DNA of 64,000 nucleotides, taken from assembly GCF_007109225.1 (NCBI RefSeq), contig NZ_VJZK01000005.1, positions 215,455 to 279,454 on the forward strand. The letters run 5' to 3'. Of this stretch, positions 31,053-39,642 are shown in pieces. Positions within the stretch are counted from its first letter, which is position 1. The number at the start of each line of letters is the position of its first letter. A program made the position numbers and the translations under genes. The DNA comes from Flavobacterium sp. GT3R68 (lineage in GTDB: Bacteria; Bacteroidota; Bacteroidia; Flavobacteriales; Flavobacteriaceae). The notes beneath the pieces are model-generated. The model saw nothing but the letters and a program-made list of their open reading frames with translations. It did no database searches and had not been told where the DNA came from.

Positions 31053-31092
31053 AAAAGAGTTAGTTTTATGAATTCATATGCTAACTCTTTTT
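31053..31092 (+). terminator. Terminator of the PPIase operon
   Basis: AAAAGAGTTAG pairs with CTAACTCTTTT across a 17-base loop and runs into T. It lies between the surA-like gene and moxR. Confidence 0.85.
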
Positions 31093-31112
31093 AATTTAAA
31101 ATAAACTGGAAA

Positions 31113-32066
31113 ATGTCTGATGTAGCAGCAATACAAGATTTAGTTCAAAAGAGAAAAGAACTGAAACAGGAAATCTCCAAAATCATTGTGGGCCAGGAAG
31201 AAGTGGTCGACCAAATTTTATTAAGTATTTTTTCTGGCGGTCACGCACTGCTTGTGGGTGTTCCCGGGTTGGCAAAAACACTGATGGTAAATACTATTGC
31301 ACAGGCTTTGGGGCTGGATTTTAAAAGAATTCAGTTTACTCCCGATTTAATGCCTTCAGATATTTTGGGAAGCGAAATTCTGGATGAAAGCCGTCAGTTC
31401 AAATTTATCAAAGGGCCTATATTTGCAAATATCATCCTCGCCGATGAGATAAACCGAACACCACCAAAAACGCAGGCCGCCTTATTGGAAGCGATGCAGG
31501 AGCGCGCTGTTACCATTGCGGGCCATAACTATAAGTTATCATTACCCTATTTTGTATTGGCCACACAAAACCCAATTGAGCAGGAAGGGACTTATCCTTT
31601 GCCGGAAGCCCAATTGGACCGTTTTATGTTTTCTATAAAATTGGATTATCCCTCTTTTGCGGAAGAAGTACAAGTTGTAAAAAGCACCACTTCGGATATT
31701 TTTCAAAACGTCAATCCATTATTTTCTGCACAGGAAATTATCGATTTCCAACATTTGATACGAAGAGTGCCGGTGGCGGATAATGTGATTGAATATGCGG
31801 TAACTCTGGTTAGTAAAACACGTCCTGAAAATGCATTGTCAAATGATTTCATTAAGAATTATATCGATTGGGGAGCGGGACCAAGGGCCTCACAAAACCT
31901 GATTTTGGCTGCGAAGGCCAATGCGGCTTTCAATGGTAAATTCTCTCCTGATATCGAAGATGTCAAGGCGGTAGCAACAGGGATATTACGTCATCGTGTC
32001 GTTAAAAACTACAAAGCCGATGCGGAAGGAATTACGATTGAAAAAATTATTGCTTCTTTATTTTAA
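31113..32066 (+). CDS. MoxR-family AAA+ ATPase
   Basis: A 317-residue MoxR ATPase that usually acts with a von Willebrand factor A protein as a chaperone for enzyme maturation. Walker A is GVPGLAKT, Walker B is LADEINRTPPK, and sensor residues lie in LATQNPIEQEGTYPLPEAQLD. Typical partners (DUF58 or VWA genes) are not adjacent here; the next gene is an acetyltransferase 6 bases later. It is therefore an orphan locus whose partner must lie elsewhere. Confidence 0.88.
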   Translation: MSDVAAIQDLVQKRKELKQEISKIIVGQEEVVDQILLSIFSGGHALLVGVPGLAKTLMVNTIAQALGLDFKRIQFTPDLMPSDILGSEILDESRQFKFIKGPIFANIILADEINRTPPKTQAALLEAMQERAVTIAGHNYKLSLPYFVLATQNPIEQEGTYPLPEAQLDRFMFSIKLDYPSFAEEVQVVKSTTSDIFQNVNPLFSAQEIIDFQHLIRRVPVADNVIEYAVTLVSKTRPENALSNDFIKNYIDWGAGPRASQNLILAAKANAAFNGKFSPDIEDVKAVATGILRHRVVKNYKADAEGITIEKIIASLF

Positions 32067-32072
32067 TTCCCG

Positions 32073-32591
32073 ATGAGCTATTTTACGCAGGAATCCGAGA
32101 GACTGTCGTTTAGGAAATTAACCATTGACGATATTCCCGTATGGACTGCGTTTTTCATAAATAACAACAGGATTAAGTTTTTGGGAATCGATATTACCAA
32201 GGCACCTGTAGTATTGGCCACTGAATGGATACAAAGGCAATTGGAACGCTATGAAACCCAAGGATTAGGGCATTTGGCTGTCATTGAAAAACAAACCGGA
32301 ATTTTTATCGGTATGGGCGGTATATTGCCCCGGGAAATTGAAGGGAAACAGGAAATGGAAATTGCCTATTCTTTACAGCCTGAATTCTGGGGAAAAGGAT
32401 ATGCCACTGAAATCGCAAATCAGCTCCGGGAATTTGGCTTTGCCAATGGGCTGTCAAAACGATTTATCTCCATTATAGATAAGGAAAATGGTCCGTCACT
32501 ACATGTGGCTTCGAAAAACAACATGAATATTTTCTATGAAACCCACTATTTGGGAATGGAGGTGTTTGTAATGGGTTGCGAAGTTGCTTAA
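32073..32591 (+). CDS. GNAT N-acetyltransferase
   Basis: A 172-residue acetyltransferase of the GNAT fold. The acetyl-CoA pyrophosphate loop is visible as EFWGKGYATEIAN, after a beta strand EMEIAYSL. The N-terminal RLSFRKLTIDDI matches the RimJ-like subgroup that acetylates protein N-termini or small amines; the substrate is unknown. It starts 6 bases after moxR and converges on the next gene with only 20 bases between. Confidence 0.78.
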   Translation: MSYFTQESERLSFRKLTIDDIPVWTAFFINNNRIKFLGIDITKAPVVLATEWIQRQLERYETQGLGHLAVIEKQTGIFIGMGGILPREIEGKQEMEIAYSLQPEFWGKGYATEIANQLREFGFANGLSKRFISIIDKENGPSLHVASKNNMNIFYETHYLGMEVFVMGCEVA

Positions 32592-32611
32592 GTCTAGTTT
32601 ATTTTACAATT

Positions 32612-33751
32612 TTACAATCCTTTCTGAATCTTCTGATCCAATTCCTGGTCATAAAAGAACAAGAACATACTGCCCATCATATCCTGACTCCCTTTACTTG
32701 TGTTATTGACATCTAAAACCAACTCATATTGATGGTTTTGGTACAGCCATATTCCTGTTTCCGAATTAAAAACTTCGATACTGGCAAGTCCAATTTTTCC
32801 TTTATGATTGATTATGTGGCTGGTGAAAATTGCTGTTTTTGTAGTATTGTCAAATAAGGTAATGGCCGTTGCAAAAGGATGCACGTGGATGGCTGCCGCA
32901 TGCAAACGAAGGCTGTCCTTGATTTGTATTTGATTGTCGATAGAACTCCGGTACGTATTTTTTCCAACCGGAATGACCCAATGTCCGGACAAAACATTGC
33001 CCTTTCCATCTTCATAACTATGGTTTTTGGTTTCTACAGGAATGCAAAAATCTTTTCCCGGATCCAGCGGACTTTTATACGGATCCACTTTATCGTAAGG
33101 CAATTGGACAAATACTGTTTTACTCATCAACGGCTTGATAGCGCTGCTTTCATTCGAATATTCGATGGTCACTTCATGCTTTATCAAATAATTGGCATCA
33201 GGTAAATTATGATTCAGTGATTGTGTTGTAACATAAAGTAAATCATTTCCTTTCATCGGAATACCGAAACCTTTTGGGAATTTAAAATTTTCCAATCCGT
33301 GTGATAACGACGTCATTCTTGGATACTGTTTACCAATCCGGTTTTCAAGATGAAAATTACTGTAATATTTCACATCGTTAAAATCGACATTGGTGTGGCA
33401 GATAAAATCATTGGAGATTCTTTTTCCTGTTTTCGAATTCAGCGCTTTGACTTTAAAACCGGTTATCCAAAGCACAGCGGAGTCCTGCGAAAGCTGCACG
33501 TAATTGGATGATTTCGGGCCCTCCATCGATTTATAAATACCGTCAATATAGAAATCCGGGGAAATCATCCGGTAGGTTTTGGTGTCATTGTTCACTAACC
33601 ATTTGCTGTCAACCAAACGGGTAGCGTATAAAAATTGAGTTTTAACGATGGCCTTATGCCGGTTTGGGAGTTGGGCATACCAAATTCCGCTCCCAATGCA
33701 CGCCAGTAAAGTAGCAACTCCTATATATTTGTATATCTTTGATTTTCTCAT
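32612..33751 (-). CDS. Membrane-anchored copper type II monooxygenase-like (PHM-like) protein
   Basis: A 379-residue protein with one N-terminal membrane span (about residues 9-26). It resembles the peptidylglycine alpha-hydroxylating / dopamine beta-monooxygenase fold. Candidate CuH ligands are H119 (ICHTNVDF) and H181 (QSLNHN), with FPKGFGIPM between them as in PHM's LPKGVGF. Candidate CuM ligands are H289 and H291 (AAAIHVHPF) and a Met in SQDMMGSMFLFFYD. Spacings (62 and 67-69 residues) match rat PHM (H108-H172; H242/H244-M314). The usual HH pair is CH here, so full activity is uncertain. ATG 33751 is preferred to 33778. It is divergent from the acyltransferase with a 31-base gap. Confidence 0.6.
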   Translation of the reverse strand: MRKSKIYKYIGVATLLACIGSGIWYAQLPNRHKAIVKTQFLYATRLVDSKWLVNNDTKTYRMISPDFYIDGIYKSMEGPKSSNYVQLSQDSAVLWITGFKVKALNSKTGKRISNDFICHTNVDFNDVKYYSNFHLENRIGKQYPRMTSLSHGLENFKFPKGFGIPMKGNDLLYVTTQSLNHNLPDANYLIKHEVTIEYSNESSAIKPLMSKTVFVQLPYDKVDPYKSPLDPGKDFCIPVETKNHSYEDGKGNVLSGHWVIPVGKNTYRSSIDNQIQIKDSLRLHAAAIHVHPFATAITLFDNTTKTAIFTSHIINHKGKIGLASIEVFNSETGIWLYQNHQYELVLDVNNTSKGSQDMMGSMFLFFYDQELDQKIQKGL

Positions 33752-33782
33752 TCTAAATCTAAAAAAGCAAAAGTACATAAAG

Positions 33783-34898
33783 ATGATTGATAATCAAAGT
33801 AATAGCTCCAATAGGGTTTTTGGGTTAGATCTGATGCGCGCCACAGCAATACTAATGGTTTTGTGTTCTCATATTTTGTGGATCTATCCGCATCCGAATA
33901 CTTTGATTTCACAGGTATTTACATTGTTTGGTTTTTGGGGTGTTGAGATTTTCTTTGTGCTGAGCGGTTTTCTGATTGGCCGGATTTTATACAACCTATA
34001 CATGCAGGAAGATTTTACCATAAAAACTGTTTTGCATTTCTTAAAAAGACGCTGGTTCAGGACGTTACCGAATTATTTTCTCGTGCTTTTGCTGGCTATC
34101 TTCTTGGAGTGGAGTATTGGTTATCCATTGAAGGATTTAGGCTTTTATTTTTTATTTCTGCAGAATTTTGCAAGTCCAATGAAACCGTTTTTCCCGGAAT
34201 CCTGGAGTTTGTCGGTTGAAGAATTTGCCTATCTAATAACGCCATTCACGTTGTTGTCGGCCACTTTTTTTAAACCAAAAAACAAATCCAAACGCTTTAT
34301 ACTTGTTGTCATTTTACTGATAATGGTGTTTTTTATCAATAAGATAACTTATAATTTTTCAACTTCCAATACTACTTTAACACAATGGAACCTGTCTTTG
34401 AAAGCAGTAGTTATATATCGCATTGATGCTATTCTTATTGGAATCGCTGCCAGTTGGATCAGTCTGAATTTCACTGGGTTATGGGAAAAACAAAAAATAA
34501 ACCTGGCTTTTTTAGGATGCACTCTCGTTGTATTTAAATTTGTTGGTGTCGGCTATTTTCATATATTGATTGATTCCCATCCTTTTTTCTGGAATGTTTT
34601 GTATCTCCCTTTCACATCAATAATATTTGCGTTGTTTCTTCCTCTTTTATCAAATTGGAAATTTGAAACAAACCCGTTGACCAAACCAATTACTTTTGTG
34701 AGCCTGATTTCCTATTCCATATATTTGATGCATTACAGTATTATTCTGCAAATGATGAAATATTTTGTTGACACTACTTTCTTCACGACCATTCAATTAC
34801 ATTTATTTGCTTTTTCTTATTTAATTGTAACTTTTTTCGTGAGTTTTTTACTGTATAAATACTTTGAGAAACCAATTATGAATCTTCGTGGTAATTAA
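33783..34898 (+). CDS. Acyltransferase-3 (OafA-like) membrane protein
   Basis: A 371-residue integral membrane acyltransferase with about ten spans, of the family that O-acetylates cell-surface sugars or lipid-linked glycans. The N-terminus has GLDLMRATAILMVLCSHI, containing the family R and the catalytic His. The segment ESWSLSVEEFAYL is the conserved W-S-[LV]-[SG]-[VI]-E-[EW]-[FQ] signature. ATG 33783 gives the family-like start; a longer frame upstream overlaps the divergent gene. No glycan cluster surrounds it, so the substrate is unknown. Confidence 0.82.
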   Translation: MIDNQSNSSNRVFGLDLMRATAILMVLCSHILWIYPHPNTLISQVFTLFGFWGVEIFFVLSGFLIGRILYNLYMQEDFTIKTVLHFLKRRWFRTLPNYFLVLLLAIFLEWSIGYPLKDLGFYFLFLQNFASPMKPFFPESWSLSVEEFAYLITPFTLLSATFFKPKNKSKRFILVVILLIMVFFINKITYNFSTSNTTLTQWNLSLKAVVIYRIDAILIGIAASWISLNFTGLWEKQKINLAFLGCTLVVFKFVGVGYFHILIDSHPFFWNVLYLPFTSIIFALFLPLLSNWKFETNPLTKPITFVSLISYSIYLMHYSIILQMMKYFVDTTFFTTIQLHLFAFSYLIVTFFVSFLLYKYFEKPIMNLRGN

Positions 34899-34935
34899 GA
34901 AAAACTGTTGATTTGACAATTTACCGCACTAATAT

Positions 34936-34980
34936 TTTAAGAATTATTAGTATAACTTTTAAAATTTACAGATTCTTAAA
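34936..34980. repeat. 9-bp perfect inverted repeat upstream of acn
   Basis: TTTAAGAAT (34936-34944) and ATTCTTAAA (34972-34980) are perfect complements separated by 27 bases. There is no T-tract, so it is not a standard terminator. It lies in the 250-base gap between the acyltransferase and aconitase. Confidence 0.6.
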
Positions 34981-34998
34981 TTAATCGACAAACGATAC

Positions 34999-35024
34999 TA
35001 TTCATTGAAAAATATTCATTGAAA
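34999..35024. repeat. 12-bp direct repeat upstream of acn
   Basis: TATTCATTGAAA occurs at 34999-35010 and again at 35013-35024. It lies about 75-100 bases upstream of the putative acn -7 box and could be an operator. Confidence 0.65.
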
Positions 35025-35097
35025 TAGAATTTTTATAAATAATAATTCTTTGAAAATACCCAAACGCTAAAAATTTTCAATTCTCGTTAAGAATGAT

Positions 35098-35105
35098 TAG
35101 CTTTG
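35098..35105 (+). promoter_or_regulatory. Flavobacterial -7 element for acn
   Basis: TAGCTTTG matches TAnnTTTG, 44 bases before the acn ATG. No clear TTG is seen at -33. Confidence 0.5.
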
Positions 35106-35148
35106 TGCCAATTCAATAAAAAACAAACTATTAATATAACTTATTACC

Positions 35149-37416
35149 ATGGCTTTTGATATAGAAATGATTGAAAAGGTATATGCTAACTTGGCGGAAC
35201 GTGTGGATAAGGCACGTGAGTTGGTTGGTCGTCCACTTACATTATCCGAAAAGATTTTATATTCTCACTTATGGGAAGGAACTCCAACCAAAGCATTTTC
35301 AAGAGGAAAAGATTATGTTGATTTTGCACCGGATAGAGTAGCTTGCCAGGATGCTACCGCACAAATGGCTTTATTGCAGTTTATGCATGCAGGGAAAAAC
35401 AAAGCAGCAGTTCCGACAACGGTACACTGTGATCACTTAATCCAGGCTAAAGTGGATGCAAAAACCGATTTAGCACGTGCCAAATCACAAAGCAGCGAAG
35501 TTTTTGATTTCCTTTCTTCTGTTTCAAATAAATACGGAATCGGATTCTGGAAACCGGGAGCGGGAATTATTCACCAGGTAGTTTTAGAAAATTATGCTTT
35601 CCCCGGAGGAATGATGATTGGAACGGATTCACATACTGTTAATGCCGGTGGATTAGGAATGCTGGCTATCGGTGTTGGTGGTGCTGATGCTGTGGATGTA
35701 ATGTCCGGAATGGCTTGGGAGTTGAAATTCCCTAAATTAATCGGAGTAAAATTAACCGGTAAATTATCTGGTTGGACTGCTCCAAAAGACGTAATCCTGA
35801 AAGTTGCCGGTATTCTTACTGTAAAAGGTGGAACTGGTGCAGTTGTTGAATATTTCGGTGAAGGTGCTACGGCAATGTCTTGTACCGGTAAAGGAACAAT
35901 CTGTAACATGGGTGCCGAAATTGGCGCCACAACTTCTACTTTTGGTTACGATGACTCGATGAGCCGCTATTTGCGTTCTACCAACAGAGCTGATGTAGCA
36001 GATGCTGCCGATAAAGTGGCGAAATACCTAACAGGTGATGATGAGGTTTATGCAAGCCCGGAAATGTATTTCGACCAGGTTATTGAAATTAACTTATCAG
36101 AATTGGAGCCGCATTTGAACGGTCCTTTTACACCGGATTTAGCTACTCCAATCTCAAAATTAAAAGAAGAGGCTATCAAACACGATTGGCCATTAAAGAT
36201 TCAATACGGTCTGATTGGCTCTTGTACCAACTCTTCTTATGAAGATATTGCCCGTGCCGCGTCATTGGCAAAGCAGGTTACCGATAAAAACTTAAAAATA
36301 AAATCTAAATTCACGATTACCCCTGGTTCAGAGGTAGTGCGTTATACGATTGAGCGCGACGGGTTCATCGATACTTTCGATAAAATAGGTGCGACTGTTT
36401 TTGCAAATGCATGCGGACCATGTATTGGTATGTGGGACAGAGAGGGAGCGGAGAAAGAAGAAAGAAACACAATTGTTCACTCCTTCAACCGTAATTTCTC
36501 AAAACGTGCTGATGGAAATCCAAATACTTTAGCATTCGTTGGTTCCCCGGAATTGGTAACTGCTTTGGCAATTGCCGGAGATTTAGGTTTCAATCCATTA
36601 ACGGATAAATTAATCAACGAAGATGGGGAAGAAGTAATGTTGGATGCTCCATTTGGTAATGAATTGCCTCCAAAAGGTTTTGATGCGGAAGATCCTGGAT
36701 ATCAGGCTCCAGCCGCAGACGGTTCATCTGTTGTAGTATCTGTATCGCCGACGTCTGAGCGTTTGCAATTGTTAGCGCCCTTCCTGCCTTGGAACGGACA
36801 AAATATTACCGGAGCAAAATTGCTTATAAAAGCTTTCGGAAAATGTACCACTGATCACATATCTATGGCCGGACCATGGTTGCGTTTCCGTGGCCACCTG
36901 GATAACATTTCCAATAATATGTTGATTGGTGCTGTAAATGCATTCAACCAACGTACTAATTATGTTAAAAATCAACTGAATGATGAGTACGCTGAGGTTC
37001 CAACTGTAGCGCGTGCTTACAAAGCGGCTAATGTACCTTCTATTGTTGTGGGTGACCATAATTATGGTGAAGGTTCTTCTCGTGAACATGCGGCGATGGA
37101 ACCACGTTTCCTTGGAGTAAAAGCGGTTTTGGTAAAATCTTTTGCTCGTATCCACGAAACCAACCTTAAAAAACAAGGGATGTTAGCATTGACTTTTGCT
37201 AATGAGGCAGATTACGATAAGATTCATGAAAACGATGCGATCAACTTTATCGATTTAGTGGACTTTGCACCTGGAAAACCATTGACTCTTGAATTCGTTC
37301 ACTCGGATGGATCCAAAGATTTCATTTTGGCTAATCATACCTATAATGAAGGCCAAATTGGATGGTTCGTAGCAGGTTCGGCATTGAACCTAATTGCTGC
37401 GGCTGGAAAAGCATAG
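35149..37416 (+). CDS. acn: Aconitate hydratase
   Basis: A 755-residue aconitase interconverting citrate and isocitrate in the TCA cycle. The [4Fe-4S] ligands are C359 in GSCTNSS and C422/C425 in ACGPCIG; these are one residue off the mitochondrial enzyme numbering (358/421/424). With the length, this places it in the mitochondrial-type aconitase group. The swivel domain carries [12 protein letters not shown]. It is monocistronic with its own terminator. Upstream repeats may bind a regulator. Confidence 0.95.
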   Translation: MAFDIEMIEKVYANLAERVDKARELVGRPLTLSEKILYSHLWEGTPTKAFSRGKDYVDFAPDRVACQDATAQMALLQFMHAGKNKAAVPTTVHCDHLIQAKVDAKTDLARAKSQSSEVFDFLSSVSNKYGIGFWKPGAGIIHQVVLENYAFPGGMMIGTDSHTVNAGGLGMLAIGVGGADAVDVMSGMAWELKFPKLIGVKLTGKLSGWTAPKDVILKVAGILTVKGGTGAVVEYFGEGATAMSCTGKGTICNMGAEIGATTSTFGYDDSMSRYLRSTNRADVADAADKVAKYLTGDDEVYASPEMYFDQVIEINLSELEPHLNGPFTPDLATPISKLKEEAIKHDWPLKIQYGLIGSCTNSSYEDIARAASLAKQVTDKNLKIKSKFTITPGSEVVRYTIERDGFIDTFDKIGATVFANACGPCIGMWDREGAEKEERNTIVHSFNRNFSKRADGNPNTLAFVGSPELVTALAIAGDLGFNPLTDKLINEDGEEVMLDAPFGNELPPKGFDAEDPGYQAPAADGSSVVVSVSPTSERLQLLAPFLPWNGQNITGAKLLIKAFGKCTTDHISMAGPWLRFRGHLDNISNNMLIGAVNAFNQRTNYVKNQLNDEYAEVPTVARAYKAANVPSIVVGDHNYGEGSSREHAAMEPRFLGVKAVLVKSFARIHETNLKKQGMLALTFANEADYDKIHENDAINFIDLVDFAPGKPLTLEFVHSDGSKDFILANHTYNEGQIGWFVAGSALNLIAAAGKA

Positions 37417-37434
37417 TCTACAAATTCTATATAG

Positions 37435-37465
37435 AAAGCGCTCTGAGAAATCAGGGCGTTTTTTG
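37435..37465 (+). terminator. Terminator of acn
   Basis: CGCTCTGA/TCAGGGCG (one U-G pair) around GAAA, followed by TTTTTT. Confidence 0.85.
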
Positions 37466-37606
37466 TTTAGAACCAATGACTATAGTGATACTTTTTATTG
37501 TTCAGAAATTCATTTTTTGTACATAAATTATTAGGTGAAGGTCTGATTATGAATGTTAAAAATTTCCAAAAATCGATTTTCGGTATCTTTTAACCGATGA
37601 AAAGGC

Positions 37607-37614
37607 TATATTTG
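37607..37614 (+). promoter_or_regulatory. Flavobacterial -7 element for the LysM hydrolase gene
   Basis: TATATTTG matches TAnnTTTG and implies a leader of about 100 bases to ATG 37722. The rest of the 305-base gap (37417-37721) holds the acn terminator and AT-rich sequence; I see no riboswitch. Confidence 0.5.
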
Positions 37615-37721
37615 TGAACCTCAACAAAAATATATCGACACAAAGAATTGATAAGTTTTAATAATTGTATCACGAAGTATCATGCATTTATGATAGTGAA
37701 AATACAGAATCCGGAAGAAAT

Positions 37722-38882
37722 ATGAAGCAGGTGAAATTGATTTTATTGGGAATGTTTTTAAGCGGCATCAGCGCTTTCGCTCAACAGAAATATGTAAAGC
37801 ATACTGTTTCAAAAGGGGAAACAATTTCAGAAATTGCCGAAAAATACAATGTCAGTCCCAGTGATATTTATAAAGTAAACCCCGATTCAAAAAAGCTTTT
37901 AAAATTAAAACAAGTGTTGCGTATTCCCGCTCCGGAAACCAAAAAAGAGAAAAAATCCCATAAGGCTGTTGTCTATTCTTCTGTAAAAACACATCAGGTA
38001 CTTCCAAAAGAAACCATGTACGGTATTGCGAGACAATATGGTATTTCTGTTTCAGATTTAGAAATAGCTAATCCTATTTTAAAAAATACAACCTTACAGG
38101 TTGGACAGGAAATTTCCATTCCCGTAGAAGGAGAGAGTAAAGTAATTGTTGAGAAAGAAATCCTGAAAACCAAATCTGGAGGTATGGTTCCTGAAAAACC
38201 ATTGACACTTACGGATGTTGTCATACCAGAACCTAAGATTTTTACCAATAATACGAGTGAAGCCATTGTTCATGAGGTGCTTCCTAAAGAAACAAAATAC
38301 GGAATCGCGAAACGTTATGGAATTACAATTGCGGCCCTTGAAAAACTAAATCCGGAAATTGTTAATAGCCTTCCGGTTGGTGTCAAACTGAATATAAATA
38401 AATCGGCGGACATCAATAAATCAATTATCGTAAAAAATGAGGCAGCCACTGCCATCATTAAAGATACGACCAGCATTGCAAAATCATATATTCCTGCCGA
38501 TTTGGCGGAACGATTGATTCAGACCGCATCAGAAAATATTGGGACGCGTTATCACTCGGGAGGGACTTCAAAAGATGGTTTTGATTGTTCCGGTCTGATG
38601 TGCAATACATTTAGTGCTTTTGATATTAAACTGCCTAGATCTTCCCATGAACAGGCAGGATACGGAACTAAAATCAATGTAAATGAGGTGAAAAAAGGAG
38701 ATTTGATTTTCTTTAAAACCAATGGCAGAAATCAGATTAACCATGTGGGTATGGTGGTTGAGGTACTGGATGGCGGCGAAATAAAATTCATTCATGCGTC
38801 CGTGCAAAGCGGTGTTATTATTTCTTCTACCAAGGAGCCGTACTATGAAAGAAATTTTGTTCAGGTAAACCGGGTTTTATAG
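37722..38882 (+). CDS. Secreted triple-LysM NlpC/P60 peptidoglycan hydrolase
   Basis: A 386-residue cell-wall hydrolase. A signal peptide (MKQVKLILLGMFLSGISAFA) is followed by three LysM domains (about residues 23-70, 87-135 and 184-230), each with a KGET/PKET start, that bind glycan chains. The C-terminal NlpC/P60 domain has nucleophile C289 in FDCSGLM and His in NHVGMVV, giving a cysteine endopeptidase that cuts peptide stems. ATG 37722 is preferred over TTG 37665 because it starts the signal peptide. The second and third LysM share near-identical openings (VLPKET-[MK]-YGIA). Confidence 0.9.
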   Translation: MKQVKLILLGMFLSGISAFAQQKYVKHTVSKGETISEIAEKYNVSPSDIYKVNPDSKKLLKLKQVLRIPAPETKKEKKSHKAVVYSSVKTHQVLPKETMYGIARQYGISVSDLEIANPILKNTTLQVGQEISIPVEGESKVIVEKEILKTKSGGMVPEKPLTLTDVVIPEPKIFTNNTSEAIVHEVLPKETKYGIAKRYGITIAALEKLNPEIVNSLPVGVKLNINKSADINKSIIVKNEAATAIIKDTTSIAKSYIPADLAERLIQTASENIGTRYHSGGTSKDGFDCSGLMCNTFSAFDIKLPRSSHEQAGYGTKINVNEVKKGDLIFFKTNGRNQINHVGMVVEVLDGGEIKFIHASVQSGVIISSTKEPYYERNFVQVNRVL

Positions 38883-38898
38883 AGACTATAAAATATAA

Positions 38899-38934
38899 AA
38901 GAAAAACGCTCCGGTTATGGAGCGTTTTTCTTTT
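38899..38934. terminator. Bidirectional terminator between LysM and PepSY-like genes
   Basis: AAAAACGCTCC/GGAGCGTTTTT around GGTTAT serves both convergent genes. Confidence 0.9.
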
Positions 38935-38946
38935 ATATGGGATTCT

Positions 38947-39420
38947 TTAGTCTTCTTCGTCATGGGTATCTTCTGTGTCTTTTGTTTGGCGTAAAATCTT
39001 GCCATCAGCCGTAAACAGCACATCAAAACTCTCGTTACCTTTTTTAACTTCGGATTCGAAACAATTGCCCTTTTTACCACTCTGAATGCTGCTAGCATCA
39101 GTTATTTTGAAATTTGCAAAATGGTTCTTTATGGATGCCTGAACGGCTTCCGGCAATGCGGAAACGAGTATTTCTGTTTCTGTTTGCAGCCATTTTCCAT
39201 TCGGATCAAAACCTGCTGAAACTTTCCTGCCATTAAATTTAAAGTCGGCTTCAAATTCCATTTTATTTTCCTTTTCCCACTTTACTTTTGTTGCTGCTGG
39301 AAATTTGGCTTTGAAAGCCGCTTGCACAGTTGCAGGGATTTTGTCAGCCGTTAATTTTTGGGACCAGCCCGTATTGCTGATTACAGTTACTGCAAACAGC
39401 ATAAAAATTATCTTTTTCAT
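38947..39420 (-). CDS. PepSY-like secreted protein
   Basis: A 157-residue periplasmic protein. Signal peptide MKKIIFMLFAVTVISNTGWS is followed by two beta-lactamase-inhibitor-like PepSY-like modules, each with a helix then a strand pattern (VQAAFKAKFPAATKVKWEKE; EAVQASIKNHF). The C-terminal tail is very acidic (DTEDTHDEED). Such proteins are common in Flavobacteria and their function is unknown. The upstream in-frame start at 39474 would add 18 residues before the signal peptide and was rejected. Confidence 0.72.
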   Translation of the reverse strand: MKKIIFMLFAVTVISNTGWSQKLTADKIPATVQAAFKAKFPAATKVKWEKENKMEFEADFKFNGRKVSAGFDPNGKWLQTETEILVSALPEAVQASIKNHFANFKITDASSIQSGKKGNCFESEVKKGNESFDVLFTADGKILRQTKDTEDTHDEED

Positions 39421-39642
39421 TTTTGAATTGTTTTTAAAGTGAATTACTGATTGAATGCTGTTTGTAATAAGCAACTAATTTAGTGAAATAAATCGCTGTT
39501 ATCGAGTTAAGTACGTGTTATTTTGTAAAAATAAATCAGTATTTTATAGAAAATGAAATCCGTGAAACCCTATAATCTTGGTTCGTCCTATTCCAGGAAT
39601 TTCCAAAAAAAGTATATCTTTAGCCAACCAAAACCCAATAAC

